Positions 18,853 to 26,406 of a stretch of 30,376 nt of DNA are shown in pieces. A program made the position numbers and the translations under genes. A model generated the notes under the pieces. The model saw only the letters and a list, made by a program, of their open reading frames with translations, searched no databases and was not told the origin of the DNA. The DNA comes from a virus. The stretch is taken from positions 1 to 30,376 of the IMG/VR virus record IMGVR_UViG_3300025889_000621. One strand, 5' to 3'. Within the stretch, counting starts at the first letter, position 1. Each line of letters opens with the position of its first letter.

Positions 18853-20643
18853 TCATCCCTCACATGCTAAACAAGTATCACCTTCTGTCATTTGCTTAAA
18901 GTCAATTTCTTTAATCACTTCACGTTCAATACGTTTAGCAACTTTATCGGCCTTTGCAATTTTGTCAGAACGACAATAGTACATAGTTTTAAGTTTTTGT
19001 TTCCATGCCATAAAGTGCACAGCATGAATATAACGAATGTCAGTATCAGGTCTAAAGAATACATTTAAACTTTGAGCTTGATCAATAAACTCTTGACGGT
19101 CTGCAGTATGCTGTACAACCCATCGTTGATCAATCTCCATTGCAGTTTTAAATACATCTTTTTCCCAATCATCAAGTTCAGAGAGATGTTGGACACTACC
19201 ATCATTAGCGATAATAGATGACCAAATTTCATCATACTTATCTGGATCTTTTGCTTTTTCACGAATAATTTTATCTAAATATTGATTCTTATGCATATGA
19301 GAACCAGATAATGTATCTTGTCTGTAAGCATTAGCTCTAAATGGTTCAATACTTGGTGAAGTGTTACCCATAATAATAGAACTAGATGCATTCGGAGCAA
19401 TAGACATTACATGAGAGAATCTTACTCCCGCGGTCTTCCCGTCAGGGCATGGACCACGTTCCTCAGCCAAGTGTTTATTCGCTGAATCCAAGCGGCGCCT
19501 GATAGTTGTGAATATTTCTTTGTTAAGACCTGTAGCCATTGCGGATTCCCAGGGGATATTTTTTCGCTGAAGGAGAGCATGCCAGCCAAGAGCACCAACA
19601 CCAATGCTCCGCTCCATAGAAGCAGAGTATTTAGCGCGAGAAATGGTATCAGGAGCATTGTCAATAAAATATTGCAAGACATTGTCCAACATTTCTGCCA
19701 CATCCTTAAGAAACATTGTGTTATTTTTCCATTCATCGTAATACTCCAAATTAATAGAAGACAGACAGCATACCGCTGTTCTTTTTTCATTAGTCGGCAA
19801 AATGATTTCAGAACATAGGTTTGATTGGTGGATTTTTAAGCCCTTGTCTTTCAACCACTGCGGCATGCGTCTGTTTGACTCGTCAATAAAGTGTAAATAT
19901 GGTTCGCCTGTTTGCATACGCATCTCTAAGATACGTTGCCATAATTCTTTTGCTGATATCACTTCAGCAACTTCTCCTGAATGAGGATCTTTTAATTCCC
20001 ATGAATCATCAAAGTCTGAATCTTTCATACAGTTCTCTATGATTTCCATGAATGAATCGGGTATATTAATTCCATGATGTAGGTTTAAGCAACGCATATT
20101 TTGGTCGCCTGTTGGTCTTCTCATTTCTAAGAACATTAATATGTCCGGATGAGATATATCCAAATAAGCAGCGTAAGAACCCCTACGAGTCCTACCTTGA
20201 CGATAAGCCAATGAAGAAGCATCATACATTTTGAGATGAGGCATAACACCAGTAGACTTATCATCGGCAGAGCGTATACCAAAACCTATGCCAACACCAC
20301 CGCCAAGCATAGATAACCAATTAGTTTCACTTAAGTTCTCCACGAGACCTTCGGCGGTATCGTCTATAAAATTTAAAAAACATGATATTGGTAAACCTCG
20401 TTTAGATCTACCGAAAGATAAGATTGGTGTTGAATAACTTAACCAATGCTTACTTGAATATTCATATAACCGTTGTGCGTGTTCTGGATTTGACCCAAAC
20501 ATATTTGAAACATAGGCAAATCTTTGTTGAGGGCTTTCCTCATTATCCATCATATATGATTCTTTTAGTCTTGTAAGACCAAGAGCATCAAATAGAGAAT
20601 CACGAGAATAGTCAACCTTGATGCCATGAACTACATCATCCAT
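18853..20643 (-). CDS. nrdA: Ribonucleotide reductase class I large subunit (NrdA), no ATP cone
   Basis: Catalytic subunit that reduces ribonucleotides to deoxyribonucleotides. The active site is complete: Cys88 in ISCFLNF and the partner Cys in VCCLSSINL (292 or 293) form the reducing pair; the radical site is N275-x-C277-x-E279 in SNLCSEIILPT; the C-terminal CLACEG provides the mobile CxxC (591, 594). The family glycine-rich GGGVGIGFG (114-122) is present. At 596 aa it is much shorter than E. coli NrdA (761 aa) because it begins at the catalytic domain and lacks the N-terminal ATP-cone. The enzyme should therefore escape dATP shut-off, as reported for other phage reductases. It heads the nrd operon. 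Confidence 0.95.
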   Translation of the reverse strand: MDDVVHGIKVDYSRDSLFDALGLTRLKESYMMDNEESPQQRFAYVSNMFGSNPEHAQRLYEYSSKHWLSYSTPILSFGRSKRGLPISCFLNFIDDTAEGLVENLSETNWLSMLGGGVGIGFGIRSADDKSTGVMPHLKMYDASSLAYRQGRTRRGSYAAYLDISHPDILMFLEMRRPTGDQNMRCLNLHHGINIPDSFMEIIENCMKDSDFDDSWELKDPHSGEVAEVISAKELWQRILEMRMQTGEPYLHFIDESNRRMPQWLKDKGLKIHQSNLCSEIILPTNEKRTAVCCLSSINLEYYDEWKNNTMFLKDVAEMLDNVLQYFIDNAPDTISRAKYSASMERSIGVGALGWHALLQRKNIPWESAMATGLNKEIFTTIRRRLDSANKHLAEERGPCPDGKTAGVRFSHVMSIAPNASSSIIMGNTSPSIEPFRANAYRQDTLSGSHMHKNQYLDKIIREKAKDPDKYDEIWSSIIANDGSVQHLSELDDWEKDVFKTAMEIDQRWVVQHTADRQEFIDQAQSLNVFFRPDTDIRYIHAVHFMAWKQKLKTMYYCRSDKIAKADKVAKRIEREVIKEIDFKQMTEGDTCLACEG

Positions 20644-20657
20644 ACCGACTCCATTTA

Positions 20658-21080
20658 TTATGTTTTTTCTTTGACCAATTTTCGGAGAGAACTAGATGAA
20701 AATCTATGATCCCTCTTATTAAAATGTAACTGGATACCACGTTTTTTACATATGTCCTTGCCTGTGAAATCTTTCTCTCTATATTCCTCGCCAAGAACTC
20801 TAACATCAATGTGAAACATTTCCAATATATCCTCTAAATCTCTTTCAGTTTGATACACGATAATTTCATCTACATATTTCACTGCTGACAATTGTACATA
20901 TCTTTCAACCACAGTTTGTACGGGAGAGTTTTTGTCAGTTCTATCTAATGATGGATCAATTTGTAAACCACAAATTAGATAATCACAATTTTCTTTAGCT
21001 TCACGTAACATTGTAATATGTCCTGAATGGAGTAGATCAAATGTGGAGGCCGTGAAGCCAATAATTTTATTGCCTTTCAT
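20658..21080 (-). CDS. Cytidylyltransferase-like nucleotidyltransferase
   Basis: A nucleotidyltransferase of the HxGH type (TagD/GCT-like), which transfers a nucleotidyl group to a phosphorylated alcohol or sugar. The motifs are GFTASTFDLLHSGHITML (8-25; His18-x-x-His21), the RYVQLSAVKYVDEIIVY region (about 62-78), and the last R-x-S-S-S-x-L-R helix (HRFSSSSLRKLV). At 140 aa it is near the 130-residue GCT size. It lies between thyX and nrdA, and could feed CDP-activated or UDP-like precursors to the glycan genes at 15837-17115, or act in NAD metabolism (NadM/NMNAT-like); both are conjecture. Start ATG 21080 is fixed by the conserved N-terminal strand. Confidence 0.75.
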   Translation of the reverse strand: MKGNKIIGFTASTFDLLHSGHITMLREAKENCDYLICGLQIDPSLDRTDKNSPVQTVVERYVQLSAVKYVDEIIVYQTERDLEDILEMFHIDVRVLGEEYREKDFTGKDICKKRGIQLHFNKRDHRFSSSSLRKLVKEKT

Positions 21081-21105
21081 ATTTATACACCAGTATCAAT
21101 AATTT

Positions 21106-21789
21106 CTAATTATTTTGTAAAAAATTTCCTGCCATTGGAAATATTTCTGCTATGGCACATGCTATTTCTCTAGCCACTTCCATATGTTCTTTTTGTGTGC
21201 CATTGCCAGATCTCACTTCAATAAAGTGTACCCAGGATCTTAATGTACCATTCACATACATTCTAGAAACTGTATTACCTTCTGGTAGTATTGCTCTGGC
21301 TTGTTCTTTTGCAATATTATTATCAATAGCCCATTGGTAAGTTACCTTGGCCAAATCAATAACATATTGTTGTCTCTTATTCCATTCTTTAATAAGATCT
21401 TTATCTTTTGTTTCAACGGAATTTTGTCTATTTTCTATATCTTGTAATCTTGTTTCTCGTACAACAAAGTCTAGATCTTTAGTAGGATCTGCATATCTTT
21501 GTGAAAATTCTTGGAATGAAAATGACCTATGTCTTAATATTTGTCTGGCAATATCTCTTGTTGTTTCTATTTCCAAACATGCTGATGCCATTTCTAATGG
21601 ACTCCAATGCTTATGTTTAATTAAATACTTAATTAATTTTTCAGATGTTTCTTTATTATATTGGTTTGATGGGTTTGATACTCTTGCACAGAATGCTATT
21701 AGATCTTGTATTGATTCTAGTCCTTCACTTATAATATTTTCATGTGGTTTAGAATAACTAATTAATCTTACCTTCAACATTTTCTCCAT
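21106..21789 (-). CDS. thyX: FAD-dependent thymidylate synthase ThyX
   Basis: ThyX makes dTMP from dUMP with methylene-tetrahydrofolate, FAD and NADPH, supplying thymidine for phage DNA. The ThyX signature R-H-R-x-x-S-x-x-x-x-S-x-R is present as RHRSFSFQEFSQR (86-98). Supporting features are HWSPLEMASACLEIET (61-76) and the C-terminal RSWVHFIEVRSGNGTQKEHMEVA. Length 227 aa is typical. The ATG at 21789 lies before the stop of the primase gene; a second in-frame ATG at 21780 is a possible start closer to the usual ThyX N-terminus (LKVRLISYSKP). It is in a row with primase, nucleotidyltransferase and nrdAB. Confidence 0.94.
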   Translation of the reverse strand: MEKMLKVRLISYSKPHENIISEGLESIQDLIAFCARVSNPSNQYNKETSEKLIKYLIKHKHWSPLEMASACLEIETTRDIARQILRHRSFSFQEFSQRYADPTKDLDFVVRETRLQDIENRQNSVETKDKDLIKEWNKRQQYVIDLAKVTYQWAIDNNIAKEQARAILPEGNTVSRMYVNGTLRSWVHFIEVRSGNGTQKEHMEVAREIACAIAEIFPMAGNFLQNN

Positions 21790-22784
21790 TCTGTGAGTTT
21801 CAATTTTGCTTCAATCCCCATATAGGTATTTGTATTTATTATATTCAAAATTTGATCAGAAGTTTTACCTGCCAATATCATTTCATTAATATCTTTTTCT
21901 TTAATATTATCTGGCCACATACACACTGAATAATCTTCCTCAATATATTTTTCAATATAATTTACGATTTCCTTTGACCTACGTTCGTTATCCATCACCA
22001 ATGTTGCATTGGCTTTTAGAGAATTAATAGCAGGTGTGTCCATACCAGCACCGCTAACAGCAATGGTATTAGGTAGAAACAAAGAATCGATAGGCCCTTC
22101 AACAATGTAAATCCTTTTGTTGTAATCCACTCTATCAAGACCATATATTTTTTCTTTGGTTTCATCGAGTTTAATTGTAAGGTATTTTGGTTCTTCTTTA
22201 CCAAATGCTCTTCCTTGTAATGCAAAAGGTTTACCCTCATAAAAATATGGGATTATTAACCTTGGTATATCATTATCCACATTTGGAAAATGAAATTTTA
22301 AGTTATTAACAAATGTTTTAAATTTTGGAGCAAAATAAAGTAAATGCCATTTATTAGATGGTATACCTCTTTTTGACACATATTTAATTGCAGGGTGATT
22401 GAATGGAAGATCTTCCAAACATATTGAACCAGCTTTTTGTAAATCAGTGCTTATTGGTATTTGTACATTATCTATTTCAGTAATATCTACATGATCATGG
22501 TATTTGGACGCTCCTTCCTTATACCTTTCCAATACATATTCATTATATAAATGTGAATCCAGATGTTTAATAAGTGTGCCTACATTAGAACTAAAGCCAC
22601 AATTAAAACATTTGGATACTAGACGCGCTTTATATTCATACACATAAGCACGTGCCTTTAATTTATCTTTCTTGGAATCACCGCAGATAGGACAACTGAA
22701 GTTCCAATAGTTATCCTTTTTCTTTTTAAAATTTCTTAGTTTATAACTCAGCCGACCAAGATATTTTGAGTCAATAAAAATCAT
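21774..22784 (-). CDS. gp61: DNA primase, T4 gp61-like
   Basis: Primase that makes RNA primers on the lagging strand with the phage helicase. Domains in order: N-terminal zinc site CPICGDSKK...SKCFNCGFSS (Cys31, Cys34, Cys59, Cys62), a central region with LIIPYFYEGKPFALQGRAF (about 176-194), then TOPRIM with Glu229 in IYIVEGPIDSLFL and Asp265 in ATLVMDNERRS. Length 336 aa is close to T4 gp61 (342). The start MIFIDSKYLGRLS is the conserved start of the marine T4-like version. The -10 box of the promoter lies only 6 bases before the ATG, so the mRNA is expected to start at the start codon and be leaderless. Confidence 0.93.
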   Translation of the reverse strand: MIFIDSKYLGRLSYKLRNFKKKKDNYWNFSCPICGDSKKDKLKARAYVYEYKARLVSKCFNCGFSSNVGTLIKHLDSHLYNEYVLERYKEGASKYHDHVDITEIDNVQIPISTDLQKAGSICLEDLPFNHPAIKYVSKRGIPSNKWHLLYFAPKFKTFVNNLKFHFPNVDNDIPRLIIPYFYEGKPFALQGRAFGKEEPKYLTIKLDETKEKIYGLDRVDYNKRIYIVEGPIDSLFLPNTIAVSGAGMDTPAINSLKANATLVMDNERRSKEIVNYIEKYIEEDYSVCMWPDNIKEKDINEMILAGKTSDQILNIINTNTYMGIEAKLKLTEWRKC

Positions 22785-22790
22785 AATGTA

Positions 22791-22819
22791 ATTATATCAT
22801 GTATTGAATTAAATGTAAA
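22791..22819 (-). promoter_or_regulatory. Sigma-70-like promoter giving a leaderless primase mRNA
   Basis: Minus strand: TTTACA (22819-22814), 17-base spacer ending ATGA, TATAAT (22796-22791). Exactly six bases (TACATT) separate the -10 from the ATG at 22784-22782, so the usual start site is the A of the start codon. It should also serve thyX, the nucleotidyltransferase and nrdAB downstream, since I see no other promoter of this type before them. Confidence 0.82.
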
Positions 22820-22889
22820 TTTAATTTTTATAAAAAAAATCATTGTACATTAATTATTAGAAGTGATATTATATCTGTATGGAGTTTGT

Positions 22890-23315
22890 CTATATATGTA
22901 TTAAGTAATTAATAAGATAACCACATATTACTGCAGCACCAATAACAAAGTACTTCCATTGTTCAAGTGATGAAAGTCTGATAGCTAGTTGATCAATCTT
23001 AGCTTCAACACCCTTTTGTATTTCATTGTGTTGTTGTGTGGTATTCTTAGCTTGTTCTTTTAACTTTTTCTCAATATTATCATCTAATGCATCCATGCGT
23101 TTAAGCAAGTCACGTTGGAACTCATTAATTTTATCATGGATATCACGGATATCTTCTACATTTCGATCCGTATCCTTTTCCATGTTATTCATTCTTTCTT
23201 CGTGTACGGCAAGTAGTTTACCAATGTTATTATTAACCTCGGTAAGTTTCTCGATCGAATCGTCTAGTTTTTCAACTATTCTTTCTAACGCTTTGATATC
23301 TGCTTCTGTTGCCAT
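22890..23315 (-). CDS. Tail-anchored coiled-coil protein
   Basis: A 141-residue protein made of a long charged coiled coil (about 1-115, with segments like ALERIVEKLDDSIEKLTEV and DLLKRMDALDDNIEKKLKE) and a single C-terminal membrane helix (KYFVIGAAVICGYLINYLI, about 121-139). Such a tail anchor with a cytoplasmic helix bundle resembles phage proteins placed near tail fibres or holins, with a DUF1515/DUF5320-like look but no sure match. It lies at the end of the fibre cassette and before the replication block. ATG with upstream region without a strong ribosome site. Function unknown. Confidence 0.55.
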   Translation of the reverse strand: MATEADIKALERIVEKLDDSIEKLTEVNNNIGKLLAVHEERMNNMEKDTDRNVEDIRDIHDKINEFQRDLLKRMDALDDNIEKKLKEQAKNTTQQHNEIQKGVEAKIDQLAIRLSSLEQWKYFVIGAAVICGYLINYLIHI

Positions 23316-23324
23316 TTATGATAC

Positions 23325-23552
23325 TTATGATACCTTTATTTTTTTTAATTCTTCAATAGTAGTGATATTATCAACCTGGTTAGTAATGTCTCTTAATCTC
23401 TGTTTCTCAGCCATAATAGCAGATGTATCGTCGCCGGCTTCTTGAGCTCTCATATATAATATATCTTGTTCTTCTAGAAGTGGTTTACGCTCTTGACGTA
23501 AACGATCTTTAGTAATATCTTTAGCTTTATCTATATTAATTTTTATTTTCAT
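23325..23552 (-). CDS. Small fibre-cassette accessory protein
   Basis: A 75-residue helical protein. The stretch KDRLRQERKPLLEEQDILYMRAQEAGDDTSAI followed by KQRLRDITNQVDNITTIEELKKI matches the tail part of many phage fibre-assembly proteins and small proteins in marine T4-like fibre cassettes, where a short arginine-rich helix is followed by an A/D linker and a second helix ending in a T-x-x-E-L end. It lies three bases before the 23555-23791 gene, in the fibre cassette. It could be a chaperone for fibre assembly; I cannot name the family. Confidence 0.55.
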   Translation of the reverse strand: MKIKINIDKAKDITKDRLRQERKPLLEEQDILYMRAQEAGDDTSAIMAEKQRLRDITNQVDNITTIEELKKIKVS

Positions 23553-23554
23553 TT

Positions 23555-23791
23555 TTATCTATTTTCTAAAAACCATGCGTCTGCACCAATACCTTGTCCG
23601 TCAGGTGTGCCAATATTAGCATCTAATTCCCATGCGTTTCTAAATGTTCTATCACTTGGAATTTCATTATCTTCTACTATCCAGTAATTAACACCAGCAG
23701 GAACATCTTTACGAGCAACTTCGTTTATATCTAATTCACCTGTAGGAATTAATACTGCTAGTCCTTCTTCTGTTTGATATATTATTCTCAT
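23555..23791 (-). CDS. Small fibre-cassette protein with IPSDRTFRNAW motif
   Basis: A 78-residue protein with MRIIYQTEEGLAVLIPTG at the start, DVPAGVNYWIVEDNEIPSDRTFRNAWEL in the middle and a short Gly-rich end. The IPSDRTFRNAW motif recurs in small proteins of phage tail-fibre regions and is likely a structural or chaperone feature. Function is not known. It lies between the tagged fibre protein and the 75-residue accessory protein, with nine-base and two-base gaps. Confidence 0.6.
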   Translation of the reverse strand: MRIIYQTEEGLAVLIPTGELDINEVARKDVPAGVNYWIVEDNEIPSDRTFRNAWELDANIGTPDGQGIGADAWFLENR

Positions 23792-23799
23792 ATTATTCC

Positions 23800-24297
23800 T
23801 TATCTAATTATTGCTAAATCAAAAACTTCTGGGTCAAAAAGACCACCTCCATCTCCAAGACCTCTGACTTCTACATAAGATGTTGCTCTTAAATCACTTC
23901 TTGATTGAACAAATAATCTTGATGTGGTTGTTGTGGTTATGTGATTTGCATGACCAATAACACTATAATTAGCATCAGGCATAGCAGTAGAAAAATTAAC
24001 TCTATAGTATCCAGTTCCTAAATCTGTAATACTACTTACATTACCACTTGCTCTAATAGCAACTGTGCCTGTTCCATTAAAGTTTACCCATGCTCTACAA
24101 GCATACATCGGAGCAGATCCAGTAACATTAAATAATGATTTAACGTCTGAATCAGCATAAGTTGATATTCCTGTTAAAGAAGAACCATCAATAGCAGGTA
24201 AAGCACCAGATAATTTTGAAGAAGAAATTCCTGATGCAAGTTTAGCATCAGTAATTGCTCCATTTTCTATTACTTCAGATGTTATTTTTGTTGCCAT
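23800..24297 (-). CDS. Tail-fibre-type virion protein (tag plus beta-sandwich)
   Basis: A 165-residue protein with the N-terminal tag MATKITSEVIENGAIT followed by DAKLASGISSSKLSG, then a spacer ending near residue 60, and a beta-rich domain (about 65-165) with AWVNFNGTGTVAIRASGN, DLGTGYYRVNFSTAMPDANYSVIGH and EVFDLAIIR. The beta-part resembles fibre-tip domains of phages (AWxxFNGTG...YRVNF pattern). The 25525-25989 protein starts with the same tag, which probably mounts both on the same baseplate or fibre site. This is a candidate receptor-binding or fibre protein. A TATTTATT-complement late-like box (GAATAAATA) sits upstream. Confidence 0.68.
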   Translation of the reverse strand: MATKITSEVIENGAITDAKLASGISSSKLSGALPAIDGSSLTGISTYADSDVKSLFNVTGSAPMYACRAWVNFNGTGTVAIRASGNVSSITDLGTGYYRVNFSTAMPDANYSVIGHANHITTTTTSRLFVQSRSDLRATSYVEVRGLGDGGGLFDPEVFDLAIIR

Positions 24298-24325
24298 TTA
24301 TTCTACCTAGTAACTACTAATTATA

Positions 24326-24333
24326 TATTTATT
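24326..24333 (-). promoter_or_regulatory. Late-promoter-like AATAAATA
   Basis: Minus-strand AATAAATA (24333-24326) differs from the T4 late consensus TATAAATA at the first base. It lies in the 50-base gap before the fibre gene at 24297, with about 22 bases between the expected start and the ATG. Weak evidence. Confidence 0.3.
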
Positions 24334-24347
24334 CTTTTAGATTCTTA

Positions 24348-24776
24348 TTATTCAGGTTTAGTTGGCCATATTATATTAAATGGGAAACCTTCTTGAGATG
24401 TTATATCTCGTAATTCTTGTCTGTAGGTTGCCCATGCTGTTTGATCTACTGGTGCATCTGCTACTTGTGTCCAATCTGATGAAGACAATTTATCATTTCT
24501 GACACTTCTGCATAATGCAGATGCTTCTTGCTCTGGTAGTTGCACCACACTATAGTTTTGGATCCACACACCATCCACTTCTATTGGTGTATCTAATACA
24601 GCTTTTTCAGTTAATTCATTATAGCTAGGTATATCTGCCACTGTCAATGGATATACATTATATTCTGCTAAAATTTTTGTTGGAATCTCTCTTGGAAAAG
24701 ATACATTAGGGTTATCCTGATGAAGTTGTTCAATTGAGTAAGTCTCTGGATCTCCATTTGTAAGTTTAATAAACAT
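24348..24776 (-). CDS. Tail-fibre assembly chaperone-type protein
   Basis: A 142-residue protein whose C-terminal half carries the classic phage fibre-assembly pattern: RSVRNDKLSSSDWTQVADAP, then WATYRQELRDITSQEGFPFNIIWP. The N-terminal half (FIKLTNGDPETYSIEQLHQDNP...FPREIP) is the typical opening of such proteins (a short fibre-binding domain). They fold or attach distal tail fibres. It sits between the putative adhesin and the tagged fibre protein, its expected partners. Strong by motif; specific fibre unknown. Confidence 0.78.
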   Translation of the reverse strand: MFIKLTNGDPETYSIEQLHQDNPNVSFPREIPTKILAEYNVYPLTVADIPSYNELTEKAVLDTPIEVDGVWIQNYSVVQLPEQEASALCRSVRNDKLSSSDWTQVADAPVDQTAWATYRQELRDITSQEGFPFNIIWPTKPE

Positions 24777-24784
24777 AGTCTTTC

Positions 24785-25525
24785 CTATCTTGGGTTAATT
24801 TCCAATGCAATTGATGCCGCTGAATATGCAGTATTATCTACAAAAGCTTCTACTACTTCCATTTGTGGTGGAGAAATTGTTGTTCCACCTGGTATATCTT
24901 TAACATAACCTATTGCCATAGCTCCATCATTAGTACCTGCACTTTGTCCATTAGAAAATGAAGGTCTAAAAAAAGCGCCTGTATTTGTATAGATTCGTGC
25001 ACCTCCACCTTCATCATGTGCCATAAACATGACATGAGATGTCCATGTATTATTCTTGGTTGTTGTAATTGATGGAGGTGTAATTAATACTCCATTTGTT
25101 TTAGTTGCAGTTTCAAAGTTTAATATAGGAGTAGTGTTGTCTACATTACGAAGGAGATGTGCCCATGCTATATGAGCTCCTGCATTTCCACCAGTAAGAT
25201 AATTTACATCTACACCTGTGTCTGGTGTTGGGCCCATAGCTTTCCAAAACACAGCCAAATTGCTAGCCTTTGTATCATTTGCATATATTTCTGTGACTTT
25301 AGTCCATCCAGATGAAGCGAGGGTTATTGTTAGGTCTGTTGTGTAGGAAACACCTACATATAATATCATAACATCTTTTGGTTTTGGAAATCCAGAAAAA
25401 GGAACATTAAATGTTCCAGTGCCAGTTCCATTTACCATAACACGAAATGGTGCTGGTGAACCGGTATAAACAAAGTCTACTTCCGGGTTAACTACTCGTC
25501 TTAACTTATGTGCTACTATACTCAT
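24785..25525 (-). CDS. Putative tail-fibre or adhesin virion protein
   Basis: A 246-residue, beta-rich protein with low Lys and high Thr/Gly/Asn, as in fibre-tip proteins. Blocks: FRVMVNGTGTGTFNVPFSGF, VMILYVGVSYTTDLTITLAS, VFWKAMGPTPDTGVDV, and HIAWAHLLRNVDNTTP. A single-domain jelly-roll (lectin-like) fold is likely. Its TAA overlap with the tagged fibre protein (25525) and its place before the chaperone make it a probable fibre partner. No catalytic signs. I cannot give a family name. Confidence 0.6.
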   Translation of the reverse strand: MSIVAHKLRRVVNPEVDFVYTGSPAPFRVMVNGTGTGTFNVPFSGFPKPKDVMILYVGVSYTTDLTITLASSGWTKVTEIYANDTKASNLAVFWKAMGPTPDTGVDVNYLTGGNAGAHIAWAHLLRNVDNTTPILNFETATKTNGVLITPPSITTTKNNTWTSHVMFMAHDEGGGARIYTNTGAFFRPSFSNGQSAGTNDGAMAIGYVKDIPGGTTISPPQMEVVEAFVDNTAYSAASIALEINPR

Positions 25526-25989
25526 TAGGTATTACTAAACTTAGTATCTCCAACAAAAGCACCATAAACTGTTGTGCCTACTTTCCATAACTCAATTACT
25601 GTATATCCTATATATGTTAGGTCTGGAGCAATGTCACCAATCCACTCGTCTGCTAACGATGTCCATGTAATGGTATAAGCAGAAGGATCCTCAATCATTA
25701 ATGTTACACTTTCACCTGAATTTAATCCATCTGTTGGTGTTGAGTTTCCAGACAATGCCCATGTTTGTATACTACCATTGGTTGCCGCAATTTGTGGTGT
25801 TGTTCCTGTAACTGCGTATACTGTTTCAAGGTATATATTATCTTGCCAAGAACCATCACCGCGTAAAAAGTTTGAAGAAGAAGGACTGCCTGTTGTTGAT
25901 AACTTTGATATAGGAATAGCTCCATCAGCAATTTGCGCTGTGGTAATTGCGTTAGATTGGATTACATCAGATGATATTTTCGTTGTCAT
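25525..25989 (-). CDS. Tail-fibre-type virion protein with shared N-terminal tag
   Basis: A 154-residue protein starting MTTKISSDVIQSNAIT and then TAQIADGAIPISKLS, which lines up with the first 30 residues of the 23800-24297 protein. The middle contains FLRGDGSWQDN, a motif often seen in fibre proteins at the trimer neck, and the C-terminal domain has YTITWTSLADEW, TVIELWKVGTTVYGAFVGDTKFSNT. It is likely a short fibre or fibre adaptor. Its stop overlaps the start of the 24785-25525 gene by one base. Confidence 0.66.
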   Translation of the reverse strand: MTTKISSDVIQSNAITTAQIADGAIPISKLSTTGSPSSSNFLRGDGSWQDNIYLETVYAVTGTTPQIAATNGSIQTWALSGNSTPTDGLNSGESVTLMIEDPSAYTITWTSLADEWIGDIAPDLTYIGYTVIELWKVGTTVYGAFVGDTKFSNT

Positions 25990-26010
25990 TAATTATTTCC
26001 TTTGTTGTCA

Positions 26011-26406
26011 TTACTTCTTCTCTGGCTCGTAATAATCTTTATACTTTAATATAATAACACGTTGTTGTGCTATATAGTTTCTAATAAGTGCCATGTCTGA
26101 GGCAAGTATTTCATAACCATCATCCGTGATTGCAAATAATACTAAATCTTTTTTCTCTTTTTCTAATTTGGCAAATACTTCAGTTACATTTTCTGGTGTA
26201 ACAATAATCCATTCCATTGGATCAATAGTCAATGGTTTAGGAGTATCTATATTTAATTTAACACGTTCCTGTTCTACAGTTTTTACTTCGATTGGTTTAA
26301 CATTATCCCAACCTAAGAATGAACAACCACTACTTAATAACAGGATTGTAATTAGGGTTGGCCAATGAAGGACATTCCCTATTTGCTTCACTTGATTTTT
26401 TAGCAT
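26011..26406 (-). CDS. Outer-membrane spanin-like lipoprotein (Rz1 role)
   Basis: A 131-residue protein with a membrane segment ending in a lipobox (WPTLITILLLSSGC, Cys28 lipidated), then a periplasmic domain with PIEVKTVEQERVKLNI, PMEWIIVTPENV, and a C-terminal helix DMALIRNYIAQQRVIILKYKDYY. The gene begins inside the end of the putative inner spanin gene (77-base overlap in another frame), the hallmark of Rz/Rz1 pairs. The conserved soluble part is known to me from T4-like marine phages without a name. The pair should join inner and outer membranes at lysis. Longer than typical Rz1. Confidence 0.7.
   Translation of the reverse strand: MLKNQVKQIGNVLHWPTLITILLLSSGCSFLGWDNVKPIEVKTVEQERVKLNIDTPKPLTIDPMEWIIVTPENVTEVFAKLEKEKKDLVLFAITDDGYEILASDMALIRNYIAQQRVIILKYKDYYEPEKK

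Noticed and set aside
21080-21087. TATAAATA overlapping the nucleotidyltransferase start codon
   Set aside because: Transcription would begin inside the gene beyond its conserved N-terminal motif, so a late promoter here makes no sense.
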